Shown: piece by piece, positions 26,220 to 33,137 of the stretch
Position numbering within the stretch: the first letter of the stretch is position 1
How the letters are laid out: the number at the start of each line of letters is the position of its first letter
Assembly: GCF_003977615.1 (NCBI RefSeq)
Contig: NZ_RYZR01000006.1
Coordinates: 1-64,000 of the forward strand
DNA: 64,000 bases
Reading direction: 5' to 3'
From: Dyella dinghuensis
GTDB lineage: Bacteria; Pseudomonadota; Gammaproteobacteria; Xanthomonadales; Rhodanobacteraceae
Program-made: the position numbers and the translations under genes
Notes under the pieces: generated by a model
Told to the model about the DNA's origin: nothing
Database searches by the model: none
What the model saw: only the letters and a program-made list of their open reading frames with translations

Positions 26220-27680
26220 TTATGCAACGGCCGTGCCACTCTGCGCGGCGGCATCCGCGGCGCGAGCGCACGACTGCAGCCCGTACTTGCGCAGCTTTTC
26301 CACCAGGGTGGTGCGCTGCATGTGCAAGAGCTTCGCGGCATGCGCGACGACACCGTCGGTGATGTCGAGCGCCTGACGGATCAGTCCCACTTCGATATCG
26401 GCAAGGTGGTCTTTCAGATCGACGCCGCCTTCCGGCAACAACACTTCGGCTTCCAGATTCACACGCGACTGCGTGTTGGTCGGCTTGGCCGGGGCGTCGA
26501 GCATGGCGCGCAGGATGCTGCTGCCCGCTTCGTCGATCGGCTGCACGCCGCGGTATTTTTCCGGCAGATCGTTGGCGCGCACTTCGCTGTTCGGATAAAG
26601 AATGGCAAGACGCTCCACCAGATTCGACAGCTCGCGCACGTTGCCCGGCCAGGTGTGCTGACGCAGGGCCTGCATCGCGCTACCGCTAAAACGCACGGTG
26701 CTCAGGCCACGACGCTGCAGACGCTGGTTGAATTCGGAGATCAGCTCGGGCATGTCGTCCAGGTGCTCGCGCAATGCGGGCATCTCGAGCGGGAACACGC
26801 TCAGGCGATAAAAAAGGTCTTCGCGGAACCGGCCTTCGGCGGTGGCGACTTCCAGATTGCGGTGCGTGGCAGCGATGATGCGTACGTCGCAACGCTGGGT
26901 GCGGTTGCTGCCGACGCGCTCATACATGCGTTCCTGCAGCACGCGCAACAGCTTCACCTGCATCGGCAGACTCATGTCGCCGATTTCGTCCAGGAACAGC
27001 GTGCCGCCCTCAGCCATCTCGAAGCGGCCCTTGCGGGTGCTGATCGCGCCGGTGAATGCGCCCTTCTCGTGACCGAACAGTTCGCTTTCCAGCAATTCGG
27101 CGGGAATGGCGCCGCAGTTGATGGCGACGAACGGCTTGTCGCGGCGCGGGGAGCAATCGTGGATGGCGCGCGCCACCATTTCCTTGCCGGTGCCCGATTC
27201 GCCCAGCACGAGCACGCTGGAATCGAACGGTGCCACCTGACGTATTAATGCGTTGACGCGACCCATCGCGGCGGAGCTACCGACCAGCTTCAGCGGCGCA
27301 GCGGTCTTGATCGTCGTCGTCGACGGTGCGCGGCGTACGGCTTCGGCCAGACGCTCGTAGCGCAACGGGAAATCCAGAACTTCAATTTGCGCAGCGTGCG
27401 ACGAGCCGACCTTGGTCAGGCGGCCGAGCTGCGGCGAATCGGCACCGACCATGACGAGCAGCTGATCGAGCTGCGTGTCCATTGCCGCAACGGCTTCATC
27501 GCAAAGCGCTGCGTCGTCGATGCCACCAATGTAGACAGCGCGCCAATCCCCTGCGCTCGTATCAATCGGTGTCGAAGCATTCCATCGCTGCGGAAAATAC
27601 CCCATGAACTGCATGGCCGATGCAACGATATCGGCGCGTGTTCCGTCAGATTCAATGATGAGAACGTTGCTGTTTGGCAT
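26220..27680 (-). CDS. fleQ: Sigma54-dependent flagellar master regulator FleQ
   Basis: The 486-residue protein has an N-terminal FleQ (degenerate receiver-like) domain (1-120). Its AAA+ domain carries Walker A GESGTGKE (160-167), the sigma54-contacting GAFTGA loop (207-212) and Walker B GTLFLDE (226-232). A C-terminal Fis-type helix-turn-helix follows (GLIRQALDITDGVVAHAAKLLHMQRTTLVEKLRKYGL). It should activate the sigma54 promoters found here, and in homologues it binds c-di-GMP and is restrained by FlhG. ATG 27680 has AGGA nine bases upstream; GTG 27686 is an alternative. It is transcribed alone between a terminator (27811-27838) and fliE. Confidence 0.93.
   Translation of the reverse strand: MPNSNVLIIESDGTRADIVASAMQFMGYFPQRWNASTPIDTSAGDWRAVYIGGIDDAALCDEAVAAMDTQLDQLLVMVGADSPQLGRLTKVGSSHAAQIEVLDFPLRYERLAEAVRRAPSTTTIKTAAPLKLVGSSAAMGRVNALIRQVAPFDSSVLVLGESGTGKEMVARAIHDCSPRRDKPFVAINCGAIPAELLESELFGHEKGAFTGAISTRKGRFEMAEGGTLFLDEIGDMSLPMQVKLLRVLQERMYERVGSNRTQRCDVRIIAATHRNLEVATAEGRFREDLFYRLSVFPLEMPALREHLDDMPELISEFNQRLQRRGLSTVRFSGSAMQALRQHTWPGNVRELSNLVERLAILYPNSEVRANDLPEKYRGVQPIDEAGSSILRAMLDAPAKPTNTQSRVNLEAEVLLPEGGVDLKDHLADIEVGLIRQALDITDGVVAHAAKLLHMQRTTLVEKLRKYGLQSCARAADAAAQSGTAVA
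26223..26238 (-). promoter_or_regulatory. Sigma54 promoter of fliE, inside the last codons of fleQ
   Basis: The minus strand reads TGGCACGGCCGTTGCA, a full match to TGGCACG-N4-TTGCA. It spans the codons for the final residues of FleQ (SGTAVA) and ends one base before its stop. Expected transcription starts near 26212, about 30 bases before fliE. Confidence 0.9.
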
Positions 27681-27810
27681 GAGCACGAGTCCTGCTGCGT
27701 TTACTGCTGACTACCCGAAGAACAATCACGAGTTCCTTCCCAACGCGTGTTGTCCGCTGCGTGTCGGCTTTCCGCCGTGACACGTGTGTTCATGCAGCAA
27801 GAGGTGCGCC

Positions 27811-27838
27811 AAAAAATTTGCTGACAATTTTGGTCAGC
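27811..27838 (-). terminator. Rho-independent terminator downstream of the PilZ-like gene
   Basis: On the minus strand GCTGAC, a 7-base loop and GTCAGC are followed by AAATTTTTT. It would end transcripts arriving from fliS/fliT/tPilZ and leaves about 130 bases for a separate fleQ promoter. No -35/-10 pair stood out in 27681-27810. Confidence 0.6.
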
Positions 27839-28046
27839 GTGCCTTGCGTGACGTAATTCGCGCACCGCGCGTGCGCGGATTCACAGAAGTGAAGCCGCAA
27901 GGCGTTCGGAAGAAACCGTTTACATCAAGGACTTATATCGATCTTATGGAGAATCGAGGTGAGCGGTTTTGACATGCCCTTCACGCGTCAAACCCATGCC
28001 ACGCCTAGTTTTCGACATATCCGAATATGCGAAAGGGTGATCGACA
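27839..28046. other. Spacer between the PilZ-like gene and the fleQ-side terminator
   Basis: With 27681-27838 this completes a 366-base gap without a convincing gene. Short frames here (for example 27784-27972 on the plus strand) have no ribosome site or family pattern. Nothing else was recognised in the segment. Confidence 0.5.
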
Positions 28047-28634
28047 TCACATTCTGTGTTTCGGGGATGGAACCGTTTCCGTCACTCCGGTCATCCGCGC
28101 CTCTGCCACTCTGCGCCGATGGTGACAAAAAACGAAACGTTCCAACCCATCTTCGACCAATTCGCTCAATTCACAAAAGTAAACGAAAGTGCTTCCGTCG
28201 TTTGTTGAACGTCCAAATCGCGCGGGAAGTTCGAGCGGCAATGCACGGCACGCATCGAAGTGCATACGTATGCACAGCGTGTCTGACGCGGGAATGACGC
28301 TTTCCTGCACAACGATGCCCACGGCGTTGAAGCGCACCGGCTGACGTTCCGGCAACAGCGTCGCAGGCACCAGCAAGCGATCGACGATATCCAGCAAAAC
28401 GTTGAGCTTGCTGTCCATGCGCTGCAATTCCAGCATCATCGGATCGTCATTATCGCCCGTGTTTTCAGGCTTTTTCTCATCGAGCGAGGCAAGTGTTCGC
28501 AACACATGCAGGTTGCGTTCGTTGAGCCGTGCAATGTCCTCGGGCACAAAATGAAACGCATCCACAGCGATGTGCGGATTGCCCTGATACGTCATCCTTT
28601 CGGAAAATTCCTTCCAGATTTCATCAATAGACAT
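28047..28634 (-). CDS. Atypical PilZ (tPilZ-like) protein in the flagellar locus
   Basis: The 195-residue protein has an N-terminal part (SIDEIWKEFSERMTYQGNP), a heptad-rich helix (ELQRMDSKLNVLLDIVDRLL, about 65-90) and a beta-rich C-terminal part with FNAVGIVVQES and CIRMHFDA. This resembles the atypical tetrameric PilZ family described in Xanthomonas, where a coiled coil replaces part of the canonical PilZ fold. I recall that family from memory. ATG 28634 has GAGGAG seven bases ahead; ATG 28640 is too close to it. The neighbours fliS, fliT and fleQ suggest a flagellar role, perhaps without c-di-GMP binding because no RxxxR motif is evident. Confidence 0.6.
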   Translation of the reverse strand: MSIDEIWKEFSERMTYQGNPHIAVDAFHFVPEDIARLNERNLHVLRTLASLDEKKPENTGDNDDPMMLELQRMDSKLNVLLDIVDRLLVPATLLPERQPVRFNAVGIVVQESVIPASDTLCIRMHFDACRALPLELPARFGRSTNDGSTFVYFCELSELVEDGLERFVFCHHRRRVAEARMTGVTETVPSPKHRM

Positions 28635-28745
28635 GGGCATGCTCCTCGCGCTGCCAATGGGCCCATCGCGGCGTACGCGTCGTCAAAGCATTTATAACGC
28701 GTCGCATGCCGCTGAAGTTGCGTCCCATTGACCTGATGCCCGCAC

Positions 28746-29057
28746 TCAACGCGATGACGATGAGCGTATGTATGTCTGAAGGGCGCGACGATTGTACGGT
28801 TGCCGATCCAGTTGCTGCTTCAGCGCAGTGCGGGCGACATCGGCATGTGCCTTCAAGGTCTGGTTGTGCTTGACGACCGTCGCAATGATCTGATGCTCGC
28901 TCTCCGTCAACGATCCGGCCCCTTGCTTGCGCAAATGGCGGCTCCGTTCGGCATCGAGCTGGCTGACGCGATCCCAGTTGCTGCCTGCAGCCGCATCGAG
29001 CATGTCGATGGTGATCTGCAGAACGCGCTGCAGGTCGATGCGCGCCGCTTCATTCAT
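28746..29057 (-). CDS. fliT: FliT-like flagellar chaperone
   Basis: The 103-residue, helical protein overlaps the fliS stop by 4 bases and has the size and position of FliT, the FliD export chaperone. The sequence itself (LQITIDMLDAAAGSNWDRVSQLDAERSRHLRKQ) fits the FliT pattern of an amphipathic first helix with WDxxxxLDxER. The call rests on that pattern plus context. Confidence 0.7.
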   Translation of the reverse strand: MNEAARIDLQRVLQITIDMLDAAAGSNWDRVSQLDAERSRHLRKQGAGSLTESEHQIIATVVKHNQTLKAHADVARTALKQQLDRQPYNRRALQTYIRSSSSR

Positions 29058-29485
29058 GATTTGACGGCCTGAAGCTTGCCCTGCTCCGCCAGGAACTCGC
29101 CGCGGATGGCGTGCCACGCCTGGCGAATCGGGCTGATCAGGCGTTCGCTTTCGTCCAGTGCGCGCAGATCGTCGTTGAGCTGGGCATGGATCAAGCGGCG
29201 GCTGATGTAGTCGTAAAGCGCATCCAGCCGGCCGGTGAGAACGGGTTCGACATCGTGGTTCAGGCTGCGGCGCAGCTCGCTCAGAATGCCGATCGCCTTG
29301 GCGAAGGCAACACCCTTGGCGGCAATGTCCTTATGCATGATGTGACCACGGGCCTGGCTGATCCGGTCGACCAATCCGTCCAGCAACATGGCAACCAACT
29401 GGTGCCGGTCGGCCCCTTCGACACTGCCCTGTGCCCGGGTCTGGCGGTACAGCGCGCCAGGATTTCGCATCGTCGCGTAGCTCAT
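29054..29485 (-). CDS. fliS: Flagellin export chaperone FliS
   Basis: The 143-residue four-helix protein starts with YRQTRAQGSVEGADRHQLVAMLLDGLVDRISQARGH and has KAIGILSELRRSLNH, both FliS signatures. It binds the C-terminus of flagellin before export. It lies 28 bases after fliD. Confidence 0.93.
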   Translation of the reverse strand: MSYATMRNPGALYRQTRAQGSVEGADRHQLVAMLLDGLVDRISQARGHIMHKDIAAKGVAFAKAIGILSELRRSLNHDVEPVLTGRLDALYDYISRRLIHAQLNDDLRALDESERLISPIRQAWHAIRGEFLAEQGKLQAVKS

Positions 29486-29513
29486 GGTGCTTGATCCCTT
29501 CTCCCTTCTTTCA

Positions 29514-31001
29514 TTAGCTGCTGCTACTGCTGGTGCTTTGCTTTTCGAGATCGGTGAGATACGAGCTGGTGTTGTCGAGCGACGTCATCAGCGTATCCAG
29601 ATTCGAGTATTGCTTGACGAGCTGCTCCTGATACGTCGCCATGCGCGTGTTCAGCGCCGTCTGCTGGGTCGATAGGTTCTTGACGTCCGTCTGCAGATCG
29701 TTGATGCGGGTATCGAGGATGCCGGAGCTGCTGTTGTAGTTGGTGACCAGGCTGTTCAACTGTGTGCCGATGCCATTGGCGCTGGCGAACAGGTTCTGCA
29801 CCGTGGACGGATCGCTGCTCAACGCGTTGTCGAGCGTTTCGCTATTGAGCGACAGGCTGCCGTCGGAATTGCGCGTAATGCCCAGCGACGCCAGGCTGCC
29901 GATGCTGTTGCCCTGGACAGTGCTGCTCATCACATGGGAAAGCTGCGTCTGGATGGCATCAAGTGTCGGATCGCCAAGCAGAACGCCGGCCTGGCCGGTG
30001 CTGGAGTTGTAGCTGGCCAGCTCGCCGACGTCGGTGTTGTAGTTGTTGTAAGCCGTCACGAAATCGTTGACCGCCGAGCTTATCGGCGCGGTGCTTTGCG
30101 CGACCGTCAGGGTCGAGGTGCCGGTCGAGGTCAAACTCATGGTGACGCCGGTCAACGCGCCGCTCACGTTATTGGTGGCGCTGGTGACCGGAATGCCATC
30201 CACCGTGAGTTCGGCATTGTTCGCCGCGCCGGTACCCGGTGAATTGAGCTGGCTCGCCAGCGCTGTGAGCCCGCTGCTGCTATCGCTGCTGGTGCTGACG
30301 GTGAACGCGTTGGCGGTGCCGGTTTGCTGCGACGTAAATACCAGCTGATCGCCGTTGGCACCGGCGATCACGTTGGCGGTGACGCCCGGATTGTTGCTGG
30401 CGTTGTTGATGTTGCTAGCGATGGTTTCCAGGCTGTCCGATGCGGAGACCGACAGATCCAGCGTGTTCTTGCCCACGGTGATATCCAGCGTGCCGGCACC
30501 GACGGCCGTTCCGCTGCTGTAGGCACTGCTGACGCTGGTCTGCGCGGTAGCCAACTGCGTGACATCGATGGAATAACTGCCGGGCGTGGCATCCGGAAGC
30601 GTAGTTGCCGTACCGACACCGCTCGCCGAGGTGCTATTGGCGGAAAACGCTGCGGTGTACGTTTGATAAGTGCTGCTGGAGGTAAGTTCGGAAAGCGCCG
30701 ACTGCAGGCCGGTAAGCGCTGTGCTCAACGCAGTCAGACCGGCGACCTGGTTGTCGTCGGAGTTGGTCTGATTGGTGATGTCCGCCTGCGGAGCGGCTTC
30801 GGCCGCATTCACCAGCGCGGTAATGATCGAGCTGACGTCCAGGCCCGAACCCAGGCCCAGCGTGCTCAGAATGCCGGTGCCGGAAATGTTCGCAATTTCG
30901 GAGCCGCTGCTGCTCGAGGAGCCGGTGGATGAGCTGGACGAGCCCGTAATCGCGCTGGAAAGCGCGCTTGCCGAACCGCCAACACTGGAAATGCTGCTCA
31001 T
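29514..31001 (-). CDS. fliD: Flagellar filament cap protein FliD
   Basis: The 495-residue protein has the FliD N domain (LGLGSGLDVSSIITALVNAAEAAPQADI), a variable Ser/Thr/Ala-rich middle and a C-terminal coiled region (NSLVTNYNSSSGILDTRINDLQTDVKNLSTQ). Ser-rich tails occur at both ends. ATG 31001 is chosen. FliD caps the growing filament and is exported with FliT. Confidence 0.93.
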   Translation of the reverse strand: MSSISSVGGSASALSSAITGSSSSSTGSSSSSGSEIANISGTGILSTLGLGSGLDVSSIITALVNAAEAAPQADITNQTNSDDNQVAGLTALSTALTGLQSALSELTSSSTYQTYTAAFSANSTSASGVGTATTLPDATPGSYSIDVTQLATAQTSVSSAYSSGTAVGAGTLDITVGKNTLDLSVSASDSLETIASNINNASNNPGVTANVIAGANGDQLVFTSQQTGTANAFTVSTSSDSSSGLTALASQLNSPGTGAANNAELTVDGIPVTSATNNVSGALTGVTMSLTSTGTSTLTVAQSTAPISSAVNDFVTAYNNYNTDVGELASYNSSTGQAGVLLGDPTLDAIQTQLSHVMSSTVQGNSIGSLASLGITRNSDGSLSLNSETLDNALSSDPSTVQNLFASANGIGTQLNSLVTNYNSSSGILDTRINDLQTDVKNLSTQQTALNTRMATYQEQLVKQYSNLDTLMTSLDNTSSYLTDLEKQSTSSSSS

Positions 31002-31155
31002 GTCAGACCTCGCAAAGTCATCTTGCCGTACACCGCGGTCGTGCCGCATGCCGTCAAGCTGCCGGTAAAACGCTCGCGCTCAAGCCAACGCTTTACCCGC
31101 CGCTCGCGTAAGTTTTCTGGCGGCAAACACGCCGCCAGAACCCTACTAAGCAAAA

Positions 31156-31185
31156 TCCCGGCCATGGCGCGATGCCATGGCCGGT
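31156..31185 (-). terminator. Terminator downstream of flagellin fliC
   Basis: A perfect 11-base stem (CCGGCCATGGC 31158-31168, GCCATGGCCGG 31174-31184) is followed on the minus strand by GATTTTG. The 192-base fliC-fliD gap thus has a strong terminator, so fliD probably has its own promoter. Confidence 0.8.
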
Positions 31186-31193
31186 GGTACCTG

Positions 31194-32438
31194 TTACTGC
31201 AGCAACTTGAGGATGTTCTGCGGTTCGGAGTTGGCGGTTGCCAGCACCGAGATACCCGCCTGTTGCAACACCTGCGCCTGACTGAGTACCGCGGTTTCTG
31301 CGGCAAAGTCCGTGTCCTGAATCGACGATTGCGAGGACGTCAGGTTGGTTTGCTGTGCGCTGATCGTCGAGATATCCGACTGGAAGCGGTCTTGCACGGC
31401 ACCGAAGGTGCTGGACAAGTTGCTGACCGTGGTCAGGGCTGCATCGACGCGCGAGATCAGCTGGTTGGCATCATCCACCGTCAAAACGTCGCCGCCTGCC
31501 AGCGAACCGGAGGCTTCGACCACTGCGCCTGCCGTGTAAGCACCACCCGTCAAAGCGGTAGCGCCCGTGCCGACGCCGCTGGCGCCGAAGGACACCGCAC
31601 CCGACGTGAGGTTGGCAAAGCTACCCGATGCTGCGGCAGCTGCCGACGCGCCGGTCACCGATGCGCCGTTAACGGCCAGTTCGCCCGTGGAGTAGATGTT
31701 GATACCGCCGCTGGCATTCACTGCTGCGCTAACACCATTGACGCCTGCTGCGTTGATTGCATCGACCACGTCCTGTGCACTCGTCGCCGTGCCACCGGTG
31801 AAGGTGTACGAGGAACCATCGGCGCCGGTGAGCGCCAGACCGCTGAGGCTGACTGCTGCACCCGTGCCGCCGGTGGAATCCAGGAACGCACCGCTGATGT
31901 CGCCGGTGGAAACTTCCGAGATCTGACCCAGCTGGCCGGTGGTAGCGCCCTGGCCCAGCTGCACATCGATGGCCTGGCCGACGTTGGCACCGACCTGGAA
32001 CGACAGGCCGTTGGACGTACCGTTCAACACGTTGATGCCGTTGAAGCTGGTCTGGTTGGCAATGGTGTTGATCTGCGAGAGGTACTGCTGAACCGTGGTG
32101 TTGATCGCAGAACGATCCGATGCCTGATACGTGCCGTTGGCCGACTGCACGGCCAAATCGCGGATCGACTGCAGGTTGGAAGTGATCTGGCTCAGTGCCG
32201 AACCTGCGGTCTGCGACAGGTTGATGGCATCGGTGGCGTTTTCGCTAGCCTGGTTCAAGCCACCGATCTGGGTCTGGAAGTTCTGAACGATCGCATAGCC
32301 GGCAGCATTGTCGGCTGCACTGTTGATCTTCAGACCCGAGGAAAGGTCTTCGGTCGCGGTGCTCAGCTGGCTGGACGAAGTGGTCAGGTTGTTCTGAGCT
32401 TGCAGCGAAGAAATGTTGGTATTGAGAACGAGTGACAT
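31194..32438 (-). CDS. fliC: Flagellin FliC
   Basis: The 414-residue protein has conserved D0/D1 ends (SLVLNTNISSLQAQNNL at the N-terminus; DFAAETAVLSQAQVLQQAGISVLATANSEPQNILKLLQ at the C-terminus). Between about 150 and 330 lies a Gly/Ala/Ser/Thr-rich variable domain likely to be surface exposed. It lies between a sigma28-like promoter and a strong terminator, so it is a monocistronic late gene. The large glycosyltransferase next to it suggests that the filament is glycosylated, which is inference. Confidence 0.95.
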   Translation of the reverse strand: MSLVLNTNISSLQAQNNLTTSSSQLSTATEDLSSGLKINSAADNAAGYAIVQNFQTQIGGLNQASENATDAINLSQTAGSALSQITSNLQSIRDLAVQSANGTYQASDRSAINTTVQQYLSQINTIANQTSFNGINVLNGTSNGLSFQVGANVGQAIDVQLGQGATTGQLGQISEVSTGDISGAFLDSTGGTGAAVSLSGLALTGADGSSYTFTGGTATSAQDVVDAINAAGVNGVSAAVNASGGINIYSTGELAVNGASVTGASAAAAASGSFANLTSGAVSFGASGVGTGATALTGGAYTAGAVVEASGSLAGGDVLTVDDANQLISRVDAALTTVSNLSSTFGAVQDRFQSDISTISAQQTNLTSSQSSIQDTDFAAETAVLSQAQVLQQAGISVLATANSEPQNILKLLQ

Positions 32439-32514
32439 GGAAGTCTCCTAAAACCGGTAAGTTGTACTCAAGCCGGCGGGGACTGTGCTTGCTGTGCCAT
32501 CCGCCTCAGAAACT

Positions 32515-32541
32515 TTTTCGGCGTGGCAAAAGAATACTTAA
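32515..32541 (-). promoter_or_regulatory. Sigma28-like promoter of fliC
   Basis: The minus strand reads TTAAGTAT, 11 bases, GCCGAAAA, against the consensus TAAAGTTT-N11-GCCGATAA. Spacing is exact with three mismatches in total. The leader to fliC would be about 70 bases. Confidence 0.6.
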
Positions 32542-32635
32542 GCAGCGCTAGCCATCTTTTTGTTGTTATTTCAAGCTTTTTTTGCGCAAAAAGCCCTAAA
32601 GGTTTTCGAGAAGCGCCCGATGAGCCGCGCATATC

Positions 32636-33015
32636 TCCCTCCCCTCCGTCCAGCAGGGGAGAGCCGGGGTGGGGTCAAGCCCTGCACATATATAAGAAGA
32701 GCCACCCCCTCCCAACCTCCCCCTGTTCCACAGGGGGAGGAGCCAATCGCGTAACTCGAACACACACGCACTTCCCCCTCCCCTGCGTGCAGCAGGGAAG
32801 GGTCGGGGTGGGGTGTCAAGCCCCGCGCATATATAAGAAGAGCCACCCCCTCCCAACCTCCCCCTGTTCCACAGGGGGAGGAGCCAATCGCGTAGCTCGA
32901 ACACGCACGCACTTCCCCCTCCCCTGCGTGCAGCAGGGGAGGGTCGGGGTGGGGTCAAGCCCTGCATATATATAAGGAGAGCTACCCCCTCCAACCTCCC
33001 CTTGTTCCACACCGG
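32636..33015. repeat. Tandem ~140-bp palindrome-rich repeat between fliC and the glycosyltransferase
   Basis: A unit of 139-141 bases is present about two and a half times. The block CATATATAAG-AGAGCC, CCCCCTCCCAACCTCCCCCTGTTCCACAGGGGGAGG, GCCAATCGCGTA and CTCCCCTGCGTGCAGCAGGGGAGG recurs at offsets 141 and 139. Each unit contains two GC-rich hairpins. The last copy decays near 33015, 17 bases before the sigma54 element. There is no coding sequence in 32439-33137. Confidence 0.85.
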
Positions 33016-33031
33016 AAGAAGCCAAACGCGT

Positions 33032-33047
33032 TGGCACCAACATTGCT
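33032..33047 (+). promoter_or_regulatory. Sigma54 promoter of the 1666-residue glycosyltransferase
   Basis: TGGCACCAACATTGCT matches TGGCAC-N5-TTGCW exactly. Expected transcription starts near 33059, about 80 bases before the ATG at 33138. The same element class drives fliE, fliL, flgB and the MCP-flgA pair in this window. Confidence 0.85.
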
Positions 33048-33137
33048 CCTTACCTCGTATATCCGGCGCGGACGCCGGCAAGCGTCGGAATTCCGACGCC
33101 CGCACCCGCGCCACATCGATAAAGACGAGGAAGACAA

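Noticed and set aside
27784-27972. Plus-strand frame of 62 codons upstream of fleQ
   Set aside because: It has no ribosome site, crosses the terminator hairpin and has no recognisable pattern.
31049-31065. CGGCAGCTTGACGGCA on the minus strand upstream of fliD as a sigma54 site
   Set aside because: Spacing is right but both boxes are poor matches, so it is too weak to list as a feature.
32487-32503. TGGCACAGCAAGC on the minus strand upstream of fliC as a sigma54 site
   Set aside because: GG and GC are eight bases apart instead of ten. A sigma28-like element with correct spacing lies nearby.
32636-33015. CRISPR-like appearance of the repeated blocks
   Set aside because: Units are about 140 bases with no unique spacers of constant size and no cas genes, so it is a tandem palindrome array.
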